Positions 48,256 to 56,718 of a stretch of 64,000 nt of DNA are shown here, in pieces. Location of the stretch: NCBI GenBank assembly GCA_028622995.1, contig JAJQJQ010000049.1:1178001-1242000 (forward strand). The letters are read 5' to 3'. The notes under the pieces were generated by a model, which worked only from the letters and a program-made list of their open reading frames with translations, was not told the DNA's origin and ran no database searches. A program made the position numbers and the translations under genes. The first letter of the stretch is position 1, and each line of letters begins with the position of its first letter. This stretch comes from Panagrolaimus kolymaensis. Lineage: Eukaryota; Nematoda; Chromadorea; Rhabditida; Panagrolaimidae.

Positions 48256-49620
48256 ATGCTTAATCGTGTATCAATAACTCAACTTCGTTCAATTACCGCT
48301 CAAGCTAAAAATGCTACATGTGGAAGCAGTGGAAATGCATCAACTAAATATATGGAACGTGAATCTCGCTATGGTGCACACAATTATAAACCTGTTCCAA
48401 TTGTGATTGATAAAGCAAAAGGTGTACATGTATGGGATGTTGATGGTAAACAATATTATGATTTTCTATCACCTTATTCTGCAGTCAATCAAGGTCATTG
48501 TCATCCACGATTAATTAAAGTTATGCAAGATCAAGCTCAACGTGTTACTCTTACATCTCGTGCATTTTATAATTCTGTTTTGGGTGAATATGAAGAATTT
48601 ATGCATAAAATGTTTGGATATGATAAACTCTTACCAATGAATACTGGTAAGTCCTTTAATCCATTTTTTGATAATGCTAGCTATCTGCTTACAATATCCT
48701 TTAACTAAATATGAATATTTTTCAGGTGTTGAAGCATCCGAAACCGCTGTAAAACTTGCTCGTCGTTGGGCTTATGATGTCAAAGGTGTACCAAAGAATG
48801 AAGCCAAAGTTGTTTTTGCTAAAGGAAATTTTTGGGGTCGTTCTATTGCTGCCATTTCTGATAGTGATGATTCTGATAGTTATGGAGGTTATGGTCCTTT
48901 CGTTCCTGGCTTTGAATTAATTCCATATAATGATCTTCAAGCTCTTTAAGTAAGTTTCATTGTTTCTGTAAATGTGTTATAAAAGAATCGTTTAAATTTT
49001 CAGAAAGCAATCTCCGATCCAAAAACTGCTGCATTCATGGTTGAACCAATTCTAGGCCAAGCTGGAATCATGATACCATCTCCAGGATATTTACAAAAAG
49101 TTCGAGAACTTTGCACCAAATATAACGTTTTTTTCATTGCTGATGAAGTTCAAACTGGCCTTGGACGTACTGGAAAACTTTTATGCGTTCATCTTGATCA
49201 AGTTCGCTCTGATATCGTTTGTCTTGGTAAAGCTCTCTCTCTGGTGGTATGTATCCTGTTTCTGTTGTATTAGCTGATGATCAAGTTTTGTTAACCATTA
49301 AACCTGGACAAACATGGTTCATCATATGGTGGAAATCCATTAGCATGTAAAATAGCTATGGAAGCTGTTCAAATTTTAGTTGATGAAAAATTCCCTGAAA
49401 ATGCTGAAAAACAAGGTGAAAGACTTATGTCCAAACTCAAAACATTACCAAAAGAAATTGTTAAAACAACTCGTGGACGTGGTCTTCTTTGTGCTATGGT
49501 TATTAATCCTAGTATGTTTAATTTCCATATTGTTGCATTCCAAACTAACCTTCCCTCCTTTTTTTAGAATTTGTCTATGAGAATATGGCTTTGTGAAAGC
49601 TCGAACTAAGTTTTATTGCT
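48256..49620 (+). pseudogene. Ornithine aminotransferase pseudogene
   Basis: Exon remains: 48256-48646, 48726-48949, 49004-49511, 49568 onward. The product is the PLP enzyme of ornithine/proline metabolism in mitochondria, with a mitochondrial-type leader ([12 protein letters not shown]). Recognisable blocks: [59 protein letters not shown], the PLP-contact [11 protein letters not shown] and the Schiff-base region [10 protein letters not shown]. Damage: a TAA replaces the codon before the second donor (48947-48949); two extra bases follow GKALS in a CT run near 49240; an extra A lies near 49310 that would restore the frame; and the C-terminal ~70 residues have dissolved just before prefoldin. 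Splice sites are otherwise good. The mixture of a substitution and several indels argues for true decay rather than sequencing error. Confidence 0.8.
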
Positions 49621-49636
49621 CATTCTAACCTTCAAT

Positions 49637-49643
49637 TTTCAGG
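49637..49643 (+). promoter_or_regulatory. Splice-acceptor (likely trans-splice) site at the prefoldin ATG
   Basis: TTTTCAG with the ATG one base later, in a gene with no upstream coding exon. In nematodes this arrangement usually marks spliced-leader addition. The ornithine aminotransferase relic ends almost against it, which suggests a former operon. Confidence 0.45.
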
Positions 49644-50153
49644 ATGACAACACGTGAAATAAAGCTTGAAGATCTACCAAAGGTACCACCGCAGCAACTT
49701 TCTGCATTGATTCAACAATTTGAAGGTGAAATCATATTTTTTCAACAATCTTTAGCTGAATTGAAGTCTGTCGTCACAACATTCAAAAAATCTCAAGATG
49801 CTGTTAATGATATGGCTGAAATGGGTGAAAATAAAGAATGCCTTGTTCCTTTAACTGATACAATATATGTTAGTAGTCGAACTGGAACATGTGAAAAGTT
49901 TCTGATAGATATTGGTACTGGTTATTATGCTGAAATGACACCTGAAGAAGCAAACATGATGTTTTCACGCAAACGTGAATTTGTTGAAAATCAAATCAAA
50001 CAAATTGAAGGAAATCTTTTACCCAATAAGAAAATGGCTCTCGAACTTACTTCTCAAGCATTACAAAAGAAAATTGCTGAAGCTCAAGCTGCTGCAGGTG
50101 GTGGTGGATCAAATCAAGCTATAGCTGCTACTGGTGGTGGTGGTTCAAAGTAA
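49644..50153 (+). CDS. pfd-5: Prefoldin subunit 5
   Basis: A single-exon alpha-type prefoldin subunit, 169 aa. Prefoldin is a hexameric cytosolic chaperone that hands actin and tubulin to the CCT chaperonin. An N-terminal helix (QQLSALIQQFEGEIIFFQQSLAEL) is followed by the beta hairpins with the family signature LVPLTDTIYV and FLIDIGTGYYAEMTPEEA, then the C-terminal helix (FVENQIKQIEGNL). The core is complete and similar in length to human PFDN5 (154 aa). It has an added low-complexity tail (AAAGGGGSNQA...GGGGSK). The lack of introns is unusual among its neighbours. The start is fixed by the acceptor one base upstream. AATAAA at 50307 is a good polyadenylation signal. Confidence 0.92.
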   Translation: MTTREIKLEDLPKVPPQQLSALIQQFEGEIIFFQQSLAELKSVVTTFKKSQDAVNDMAEMGENKECLVPLTDTIYVSSRTGTCEKFLIDIGTGYYAEMTPEEANMMFSRKREFVENQIKQIEGNLLPNKKMALELTSQALQKKIAEAQAAAGGGGSNQAIAATGGGGSK

Positions 50154-50306
50154 TGATGATGGCTTCTTTTCTGATCCAAATCTTTTATTGTTCTTGTTTT
50201 ATTTTTGTTCTTTATTTTGATTGCATCTCATTTTGTCTCTTTTTCGAATTGTTGTTATAATAATTGTGATTATTAGATTATATTGTAATTTTCTGACGTA
50301 TCGCAA

Positions 50307-50312
50307 AATAAA
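50307..50312 (+). terminator. Polyadenylation signal of the prefoldin gene
   Basis: AATAAA lies about 155 bp after the stop, followed by a GT/T-rich stretch. Confidence 0.55.
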
Positions 50313-50662
50313 GAGTTTCAAGCTTTGTGTGTTTTTTTTTTGGTAGAGATAGCATTTCATTGGAAGAGAGGGAGTGTTAAAGTAACATTTACTATGTTTG
50401 CATATGTTGGAGTTGGTTGATAATTGAGTCGATGAAGCAGTCGTAAAGGTTGCAACTACAGTCTAATGATGGCATGATGTTAGCCAATATTGTAAGCCCA
50501 TGTTTTTGATCCCCTCTTCTATCCTTTCTTCTTTTTTTTTTCACATTTTTTGCAACTTTTTATGTTGGGAAGGATGGGCTTTAGCATGAAGCTTTTTCTT
50601 TTTATCGAAAATATTGTATTATTTTAAAAGTAAAAAACTTCTTTCAACCGCGATTGCCTTAT

Positions 50663-51041
50663 TGTGCGACTTGATCGATTAAAAAGAGATCAAATCGCAA
50701 GATTATGATTTGATGCAAGCCCTTTGCTTGCATTTTCTTTCTTTTGTATTTTTATCTTTGCACACATAGCTTGCTTCCATTTTCTCTCTCTCTAAAATGA
50801 TTTCATTTTTATTGCTTTAAATTGTATTTTATAACGAGTTTTATAATTTGATAACTGCGTGCCATAATCTTTTTCTGTTTAATTACCCAAAGTTTGAGGG
50901 GTCAATAAAGTATATCATTTGCTCCTCGTTTATTTCCAACAGCTGATTAAAGCTGGCCATCCGAAACCACCAATCATACCACAACTTATTATATTGGAAT
51001 TACCACAATTAAACCACAACACCTAAATTATTCCATTATTT
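50663..51041 (+). repeat. 5' LTR (379 bp)
   Basis: It begins TGTGCGAC and holds two successive hairpins near its 5' end (TGCGACTTGATC with GATCAAATCGCA at 50665-50699; ATGCAAG with CTTGCAT at 50713-50733), a TTATAA region near 50.83 kb and AATAAA at 50904-50909, the usual signals for transcription and RNA 3' end formation. It ends in TTATTT rather than a canonical CA. Confidence 0.93.
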
Positions 51042-51063
51042 ACATGGGGGATACACCACGAAG
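51042..51063 (+). other. Primer-binding-site-like sequence
   Basis: ACA then TGGGGGATACACCACGAAG directly follows the LTR. TGG matches the CCA end of a tRNA. The tRNA itself was not identified. The Gag ATG follows without a gap, so there is practically no leader beyond this site. Confidence 0.55.
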
Positions 51064-54000
51064 ATGGCAGCAATTAATCGTCTTAAAGCTGAATTGGATA
51101 AAGTTATTGAAAGATTGAGCAAACATGGAATCGAAGCTAATGGCAGAACGCCACCGATTAAACCCAGTGAATTTAGTACATTTGTTGATACATTAAACGC
51201 TGATATATCATATTTGGAAGCTGCACTGGGTGATATGAAGGAAGCGACCAAAAAAATCGATGATTTTGCAGAAAGAAATTATAATAACCCCGATGCTGTT
51301 GCCAAAGTTGACGCTTTAGCATTGGATGCATTGGATGGTTCAAAGAAACCTGGTTATATTTCAATTACTGATAATGCTAAAAAAGTATTAATCAACGTAA
51401 AAATAAACAAAGATTTATTCATGTCAAAAACCCCTTCGATTATTACAAACTCAATCTCTTCAACTCCTCCACCAGCACAAATTGTTATGCCTGAATTTGA
51501 TTATTCAATCTTAAATACTCAAAATCAGACTCGATTTTCTGGTGACAAACGCAAGTACGATTATTTTTGGCGAAGATTTAAACCTATCCATGATAGTGTA
51601 AAGAAAACTGATGCTGATAAACTTAATCTACTCATTGGATTACTTGATGGTGAACCTAAAGAACTTGTTGAAAAGTATGACATAATTGATAAAAATTATA
51701 CTATTGTAATCGACAAACTAAAATCCAAATATGGAAAATCATCCGAGGTTATCCAATTATTGCATGAAGATTTTGATACCTTAAAACTTCAAAATGAAAA
51801 TGTTAAAAACGTTAAAGATGCTGAAACTGTTTTTAATAAAGCTGAAATTATTTTGAATCAACTTGAAAATCATGGTGAAGATTTATCCCATTCTTCAGTT
51901 AAAATGCATTGGTTAAAGAAAATTCCAACATGGTTAAAAAAGGATTTATTCCTAAAGCATCCGGATGGTACTTTGCAGCAATGGAGAACGGAAGCAGAAA
52001 AAATTCTTTCTGTCGAAGTTAGATTGATCAGCAAAAATGATAATGACGAATCATCATCAACGATTGTGAATGCTGTAAAGACCCAAAAGAAGCGGAAGAA
52101 AAAGAATGCATGGGAAAAAGTTCTTAGTGTAAAAAATGACGCTGTCAAGAACGACAAGCCTAAAAAATGCAAGCTTTGCTCTGGTGCACATTTTAGTTCA
52201 CGGTGCAATAAATATCCTACTGTAAAAGAAAGGCTCAAAGTTTGCAACGATGAACGTTTATGCAAAAAATGCTTGAATAATAATCATGAAACCCAAGATT
52301 GTAAATGGAACAACAATTGTTTTATTTGCAAAGAAGTAAATATTCATCATACTGCATTATGCTCAAAAATTGATAATAAAAATGGCAAAACTCAAGTTAA
52401 TGTTGCTGTTGTTGAAAAGGAATCATCAGATGAAAGTGAATCTGAAACTGAAGTATCAGCTCTTACTGCTGCAACCAATAAAACCGAAGCAGTTATTTTG
52501 CCTCTTGCTGAAATAAATGTATCACACCCAAAATTGGATTCTTACGAGAAAGTTCCCGCTTTATTGGATTCTGCATCTCATTTATCTTATATTTTCAATC
52601 AATATGCTCAAGATTTAAATCTTCCTATTATTGCTCGTGAAAAATTGAAGATTGAAACATTTAATAATGATGTGCCACAATTTAAAAATGTCAATGTTTA
52701 TTCGCTTGATATGAAATATAAACATGGTCATGTTGAAACTTTATTCCTTCGTGGTGTCGATAAAATTACCAGCAAGCTTACTATGGCTAAAATGAAAAAT
52801 AATATTCTTCAATTTACCGACGTTTTGCCAAAACTCCTTATTGGAGGAGATTATTTTTGGAGCTTGGTTAAAGGGAAAAGCAAAAAATTACCATCAGGCT
52901 TATATTTATCTGATACCCAAATAGGTGATATTATTAGTGGAAAATGCTATGCTAATAATCACCTCAAAAATGTTCATACTTTAACCGCCAAGATTTCAGT
53001 TGTTGAAAGAAAAATTGTTCCTGATGCTGAATTAAATCAGCAAAATGTTAAAATTCGTGATAAAATTGTTGACTCAAATGTTTGCTCAACTAAAAAATTA
53101 ATTTTAAATTCCATCAGCGAATATGATCCACCATGGCCTCTAAAAAATGATATTTGTTGGCCAAAAGAAGTTATTACTCCTGCAGAAATAAAATTGCATC
53201 ATGAGCTTGTTAATCATATCAATGTTAATAAACACATTGATGTTGATCAAGAAAAAACAGCCCATTTGAATGTGATTCCCTGCGAGGAAAAACCAAAGGA
53301 CGACGTTAACTTTATTCACGTCTTTGTACCCGATAATAGCACATGGATTTTTTATATTCTTGTTGTTATATTTTATTTTATTACTATTTTTATTAATGGT
53401 ATTGCTAACATCGTATCTAAAGTTAAAAATATTATTGATTCGTGCTCCTTTAATTCAATTCCTCCTGGTTTAACTGCTGCTGTAAATATTATTGCTAAAA
53501 CAGCTGTTGAAAAAACTAAATCATCGAATTTCAAATCTTCCAACTTGATCAAAACTTTATTTAGTTTGGTTTTTTGTTTCATTCTTTTTGTGAATGCCAA
53601 CGCAAACTTATGCAACTCAAGCACTGAAGGCTTAAATGTTGTTTATGCTGAAACTTGCGTTTCTAATGGCATTGCCGTATTTGAAAAGCCTGATAATACT
53701 TTCTGTTATGAATATATAAATTGCAAAGATTCTCATCTTCATTTTAAACCAAACTCCGACGATTTATGTGGAGAATTATGCTCATGTCCAGATTGGAGCG
53801 ATGATTGCTCATTTCATTCTTCAAATATCACAGATGCTGAAAAATATGAATATTTGAAGCTTATTGAAGATGAAGCACCCCATTCTGATGATTACTTAAT
53901 TTATATCATCCAATTACCTGATAATACCGACCATGTAATCCGACAACTTACTTTGCTTAAAGAAGATGTTGTCGATGAAGTTAAATGTTTTGGTGATGGA

Positions 54001-56181
54001 AATATTGTAACCGGTGGCGAATTATATTGCCAAAAATTTCAATGTAGTCCTGATGCTACTAAATTTTGCTTATTTCCACATCATGAAATGGTTTATGCTA
54101 TTACTCAACATGGGAAAATTCCTATCATTGCTTGGAATTCTGTTGAAAAGAAGCCAGTAGCTAAACCAAAGTCGAAGGTAATATTAAATGTTACTTGCCA
54201 CGATGGTAAATTAATTGTTGGTAACACTGAAAATATTAGAAAAATTCAAATTAAAGCCATCAATAATTATTGGATCGTTGAACCAAATTCAACCGAAACA
54301 ATTATGTTTCTCCCAACGACTTTAATCATGGCACCACGAATGCTTGAAGTAACTGCATGGAATTTTGACGAAGTTTCAAATAAAACTGAAGTCAAGTGCA
54401 AAGAAGTTGATATTTGTCAACGATTAATTTACTGTTGGTTTTGCATCGATGAACTAATTAATCCTCAATGTCGACCAGTCAAATCCTTATTATTACTTAG
54501 CTGCATCATTAGTTGGAGTTATATTATTTTCCATAAAATTTATAAAAGATGTTGCAGCCGGCGTCAAAGAAGATATTCTTATGCCCTTATTGATAATCCT
54601 GGTGCTGGTCGAAATTTATTTAATTTCATGCGAAGAAGAGATTCGAATGAAGGTGGTCTTATTCGATTTAGACGACTTTCACGCCATATTTTTTATACAC
54701 CAACAATTATTTGTATTTTATGCATCGTTATTCCCGCTGTTGCTGCTGGTAACGATGACCTTATGCTCTCTGCTTCTGCTGAAGAATGCACTGAAGATGC
54801 ACATGGATGGGTTAATTGTAAAATTATGCAAGTTACCCAACTCACTGCAAGCACCACCAGAACTTCTAAATTGCTTATGAACTATAAAGGCAGACCATTA
54901 GGCACGATCCATATTCAACCCCAACTTCGTGCTATTTGCCAAAAATATACTCATCATTTTACAAGAATTGTTTCTGTAAAAACTGCTTCAGTAAAAATAT
55001 GCCGGCTTCGTGATATGTGTACCGGTTATGAATGTTCAGAATCCAATGAACAAACTCGTGTTCCAGCTTTTGGAAAAGCAAATTTTCTTCCAGGCAACAC
55101 AGTTTGTGTCGAATTTTGTGGATCATGGTCTTGTTATTGTTTTTGGGGCGGTGCAGCTTGCCTTTATTATCGAAATTTTGCTACTCCAATTGATGAAAGA
55201 AATTTCGAAGTATTCTCTTGCGCTGAATGGCATATTGCCGCTGTTATTAATGTTACCATTACAACCCAAAACTCCAGATCAACTCGAATGTTAAGCCTAA
55301 ATGAAGGTCATTCTGCTGAATTTTCAAAAGTAAAAATTGCATTGTTGGATTCAAATGTTGAAACTTCAATGCCCTCTGTTGATCAATATTTTATTTCATC
55401 TGGTAAAACTGTTGCTCTTCTAAATGAAGTTGGCAAAAAAGCAGCTGAAATATTAAAATGTGAAGATGAAGCTGACTCTGAATCCCTTCAAAATTGCACA
55501 TTATTACAAGATGCATGCAGGTGTTATCCAGCAGATAACACCGTATCTTGCTCTTGCCTCGAAAATGGATATTTGCTTAAAGCCATCAACAAAAACTCAT
55601 TGCCCATAAACTTTCAAGGCAAATGGCTTGAAGCATCGGAAGATCATAGAAGTGTAATAGCTCAACTATCAGCAAACCCTAGACTTCAAGTATCCGTTCA
55701 AGGGTTAACACTAAAAAGCGTGATTAACCAAAATGCATGTAAAGCAGTCGTCCACAAGCTTACTGGATGTTCACGATGCCCTGAAGGTGCTGTAGCTGAA
55801 ATTACATGCACGACTGATTTTGGAGATGCTGAAGCCCATGTTATTTGTGATGATCAAATTGCATTTCCATTAAAATGCACCAAACATGGATATATGCAGG
55901 AAGTAAATTTATTTTTTGATCAAGTTAATGTCAACTTAAATTGTTCACTTGAATGTCCTGCAAACTCAGAAAAAATTACAATTTCTGCGATTCTCCGTCA
56001 ATCAAAAACCCCAAATTTATGGTCAACTCGTGAAGCATCTGATAAAAAGGAAAATGAATCCGTATTTATTCCTATTGTACATGCCTTCACTGATTTCTTC
56101 AAGCAATCTTACATGATTATGGTGGTGACACTTATTGTAGCGGCTATCATAGCATTGGTGATCCTAAAAATTCTGATTTGA
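51064..56181 (+). CDS. Gag-retropepsin-envelope polyprotein of the LTR element
   Basis: 1705 aa with no stops. Residues 142 to about 315: BEL/Pao Gag (DUF1759-like: FSGDKRKYDYFWRRF, LLDGEPKELVEKY). Three Cys-His knuckles at 369-381, 400-413 and 419-433 for RNA packaging. A retropepsin-like domain (DUF1758 type) has active-site LLDSASH at 500-506 (Ala where Gly is usual) and LLIGGDYFW at about 591. About 100 linker residues then lead straight into the glycoprotein part: hydrophobic segment 761-785, signal-like helix about 828-850, a Cys-rich ectodomain, a membrane helix about 1140-1158 with a basic patch, a second signal-like helix about 1212-1230, then a Gc-like ectodomain with a Cys/aromatic loop at 1348-1369 (FCGSWSCYCFWGG) resembling bunyaviral class II fusion loops, and a C-terminal anchor about 1682-1705. 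No YxDD reverse-transcriptase motif, RNase H or integrase zinc/DDE region is present. Confidence 0.9.
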   Translation: MAAINRLKAELDKVIERLSKHGIEANGRTPPIKPSEFSTFVDTLNADISYLEAALGDMKEATKKIDDFAERNYNNPDAVAKVDALALDALDGSKKPGYISITDNAKKVLINVKINKDLFMSKTPSIITNSISSTPPPAQIVMPEFDYSILNTQNQTRFSGDKRKYDYFWRRFKPIHDSVKKTDADKLNLLIGLLDGEPKELVEKYDIIDKNYTIVIDKLKSKYGKSSEVIQLLHEDFDTLKLQNENVKNVKDAETVFNKAEIILNQLENHGEDLSHSSVKMHWLKKIPTWLKKDLFLKHPDGTLQQWRTEAEKILSVEVRLISKNDNDESSSTIVNAVKTQKKRKKKNAWEKVLSVKNDAVKNDKPKKCKLCSGAHFSSRCNKYPTVKERLKVCNDERLCKKCLNNNHETQDCKWNNNCFICKEVNIHHTALCSKIDNKNGKTQVNVAVVEKESSDESESETEVSALTAATNKTEAVILPLAEINVSHPKLDSYEKVPALLDSASHLSYIFNQYAQDLNLPIIAREKLKIETFNNDVPQFKNVNVYSLDMKYKHGHVETLFLRGVDKITSKLTMAKMKNNILQFTDVLPKLLIGGDYFWSLVKGKSKKLPSGLYLSDTQIGDIISGKCYANNHLKNVHTLTAKISVVERKIVPDAELNQQNVKIRDKIVDSNVCSTKKLILNSISEYDPPWPLKNDICWPKEVITPAEIKLHHELVNHINVNKHIDVDQEKTAHLNVIPCEEKPKDDVNFIHVFVPDNSTWIFYILVVIFYFITIFINGIANIVSKVKNIIDSCSFNSIPPGLTAAVNIIAKTAVEKTKSSNFKSSNLIKTLFSLVFCFILFVNANANLCNSSTEGLNVVYAETCVSNGIAVFEKPDNTFCYEYINCKDSHLHFKPNSDDLCGELCSCPDWSDDCSFHSSNITDAEKYEYLKLIEDEAPHSDDYLIYIIQLPDNTDHVIRQLTLLKEDVVDEVKCFGDGNIVTGGELYCQKFQCSPDATKFCLFPHHEMVYAITQHGKIPIIAWNSVEKKPVAKPKSKVILNVTCHDGKLIVGNTENIRKIQIKAINNYWIVEPNSTETIMFLPTTLIMAPRMLEVTAWNFDEVSNKTEVKCKEVDICQRLIYCWFCIDELINPQCRPVKSLLLLSCIISWSYIIFHKIYKRCCSRRQRRYSYALIDNPGAGRNLFNFMRRRDSNEGGLIRFRRLSRHIFYTPTIICILCIVIPAVAAGNDDLMLSASAEECTEDAHGWVNCKIMQVTQLTASTTRTSKLLMNYKGRPLGTIHIQPQLRAICQKYTHHFTRIVSVKTASVKICRLRDMCTGYECSESNEQTRVPAFGKANFLPGNTVCVEFCGSWSCYCFWGGAACLYYRNFATPIDERNFEVFSCAEWHIAAVINVTITTQNSRSTRMLSLNEGHSAEFSKVKIALLDSNVETSMPSVDQYFISSGKTVALLNEVGKKAAEILKCEDEADSESLQNCTLLQDACRCYPADNTVSCSCLENGYLLKAINKNSLPINFQGKWLEASEDHRSVIAQLSANPRLQVSVQGLTLKSVINQNACKAVVHKLTGCSRCPEGAVAEITCTTDFGDAEAHVICDDQIAFPLKCTKHGYMQEVNLFFDQVNVNLNCSLECPANSEKITISAILRQSKTPNLWSTREASDKKENESVFIPIVHAFTDFFKQSYMIMVVTLIVAAIIALVILKILI

Positions 56182-56339
56182 AATGATCCAGCTTCAATAA
56201 ATAAAAATTATTTTGGGGAGGGTAAAATAGTATTAAAAATTGTTAAGTAAATTTTAAATAATAATTTAGTCTAATTGTAAAGTAATTAATAATTGTCAGA
56301 ATAATTAATTTTATTTTTGTTTAATTTTACTTTTGGGAG
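56182..56339 (+). other. Tail of the element with polypurine tract
   Basis: TTGGGGAGGG near 56212-56222 and GGGAG directly before the 3' LTR are the only purine-rich runs; either could prime plus-strand synthesis. No coding sequence is present. Confidence 0.45.
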
Positions 56340-56718
56340 TGTGCGACTTGATCGATTAAAAAGAGATCAAATCGCAAGATTATGATTTGATGCAAGCCCT
56401 TTGCTTGCATTTTCTTTCTTTTGTATTTTTATCTTTGCACACATAGCTTGCTTCCATTTTCTCTCTCTCTAAAATGATTTCATTTTTATTGCTTTAAATT
56501 GTATTTTATAACGAGTTTTATAATTTGATAACTGCGTGCCATAATCTTTTTCTGTTTAATTACCCAAAGTTTGAGGGGTCAATAAAGTATATCATTTGCT
56601 CCTCGTTTATTTCCAACAGCTGATTAAAGCTGGCCATCCGAAACCACCAATCATACCACAACTTATTATATTGGAATTACCACAATTAAACCACAACACC
56701 TAAATTATTCCATTATTT
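56340..56718 (+). repeat. 3' LTR (379 bp)
   Basis: Read against the 5' LTR with no difference seen over the full length. It carries the same hairpins and an AATAAA about 242 bp from its start. Confidence 0.93.

Larger units (their letters stand above)
50663..56718 (+). mobile_element. BEL/Pao-type LTR retroelement lacking Pol, with Gag-PR-Env polyprotein
   Basis: A complete 6056-bp element: 5' LTR 50663-51041, primer-binding-like site, one 1705-codon frame, a 158-bp tail and 3' LTR 56340-56718. The LTRs appear identical base for base. The flanks carry a near 5-bp target duplication (CTTAT at 50658-50662, CTTAC at 56719-56723). Gag and protease are of BEL/Pao kind and the envelope region is phlebovirus-like, as in nematode Cer7/Tas elements. 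Reverse transcriptase, RNase H and integrase are absent, so it cannot move by itself. It sits about 500 bp downstream of prefoldin and breaks no gene. Confidence 0.92.

Noticed and set aside
51036..52265. Minus-strand frames inside the LTR element
   Set aside because: Antisense shadows of the Gag region without independent signals.
54581..55294. Short plus-strand frames within the envelope region
   Set aside because: Overlap the long polyprotein in another frame; no start context or homology.
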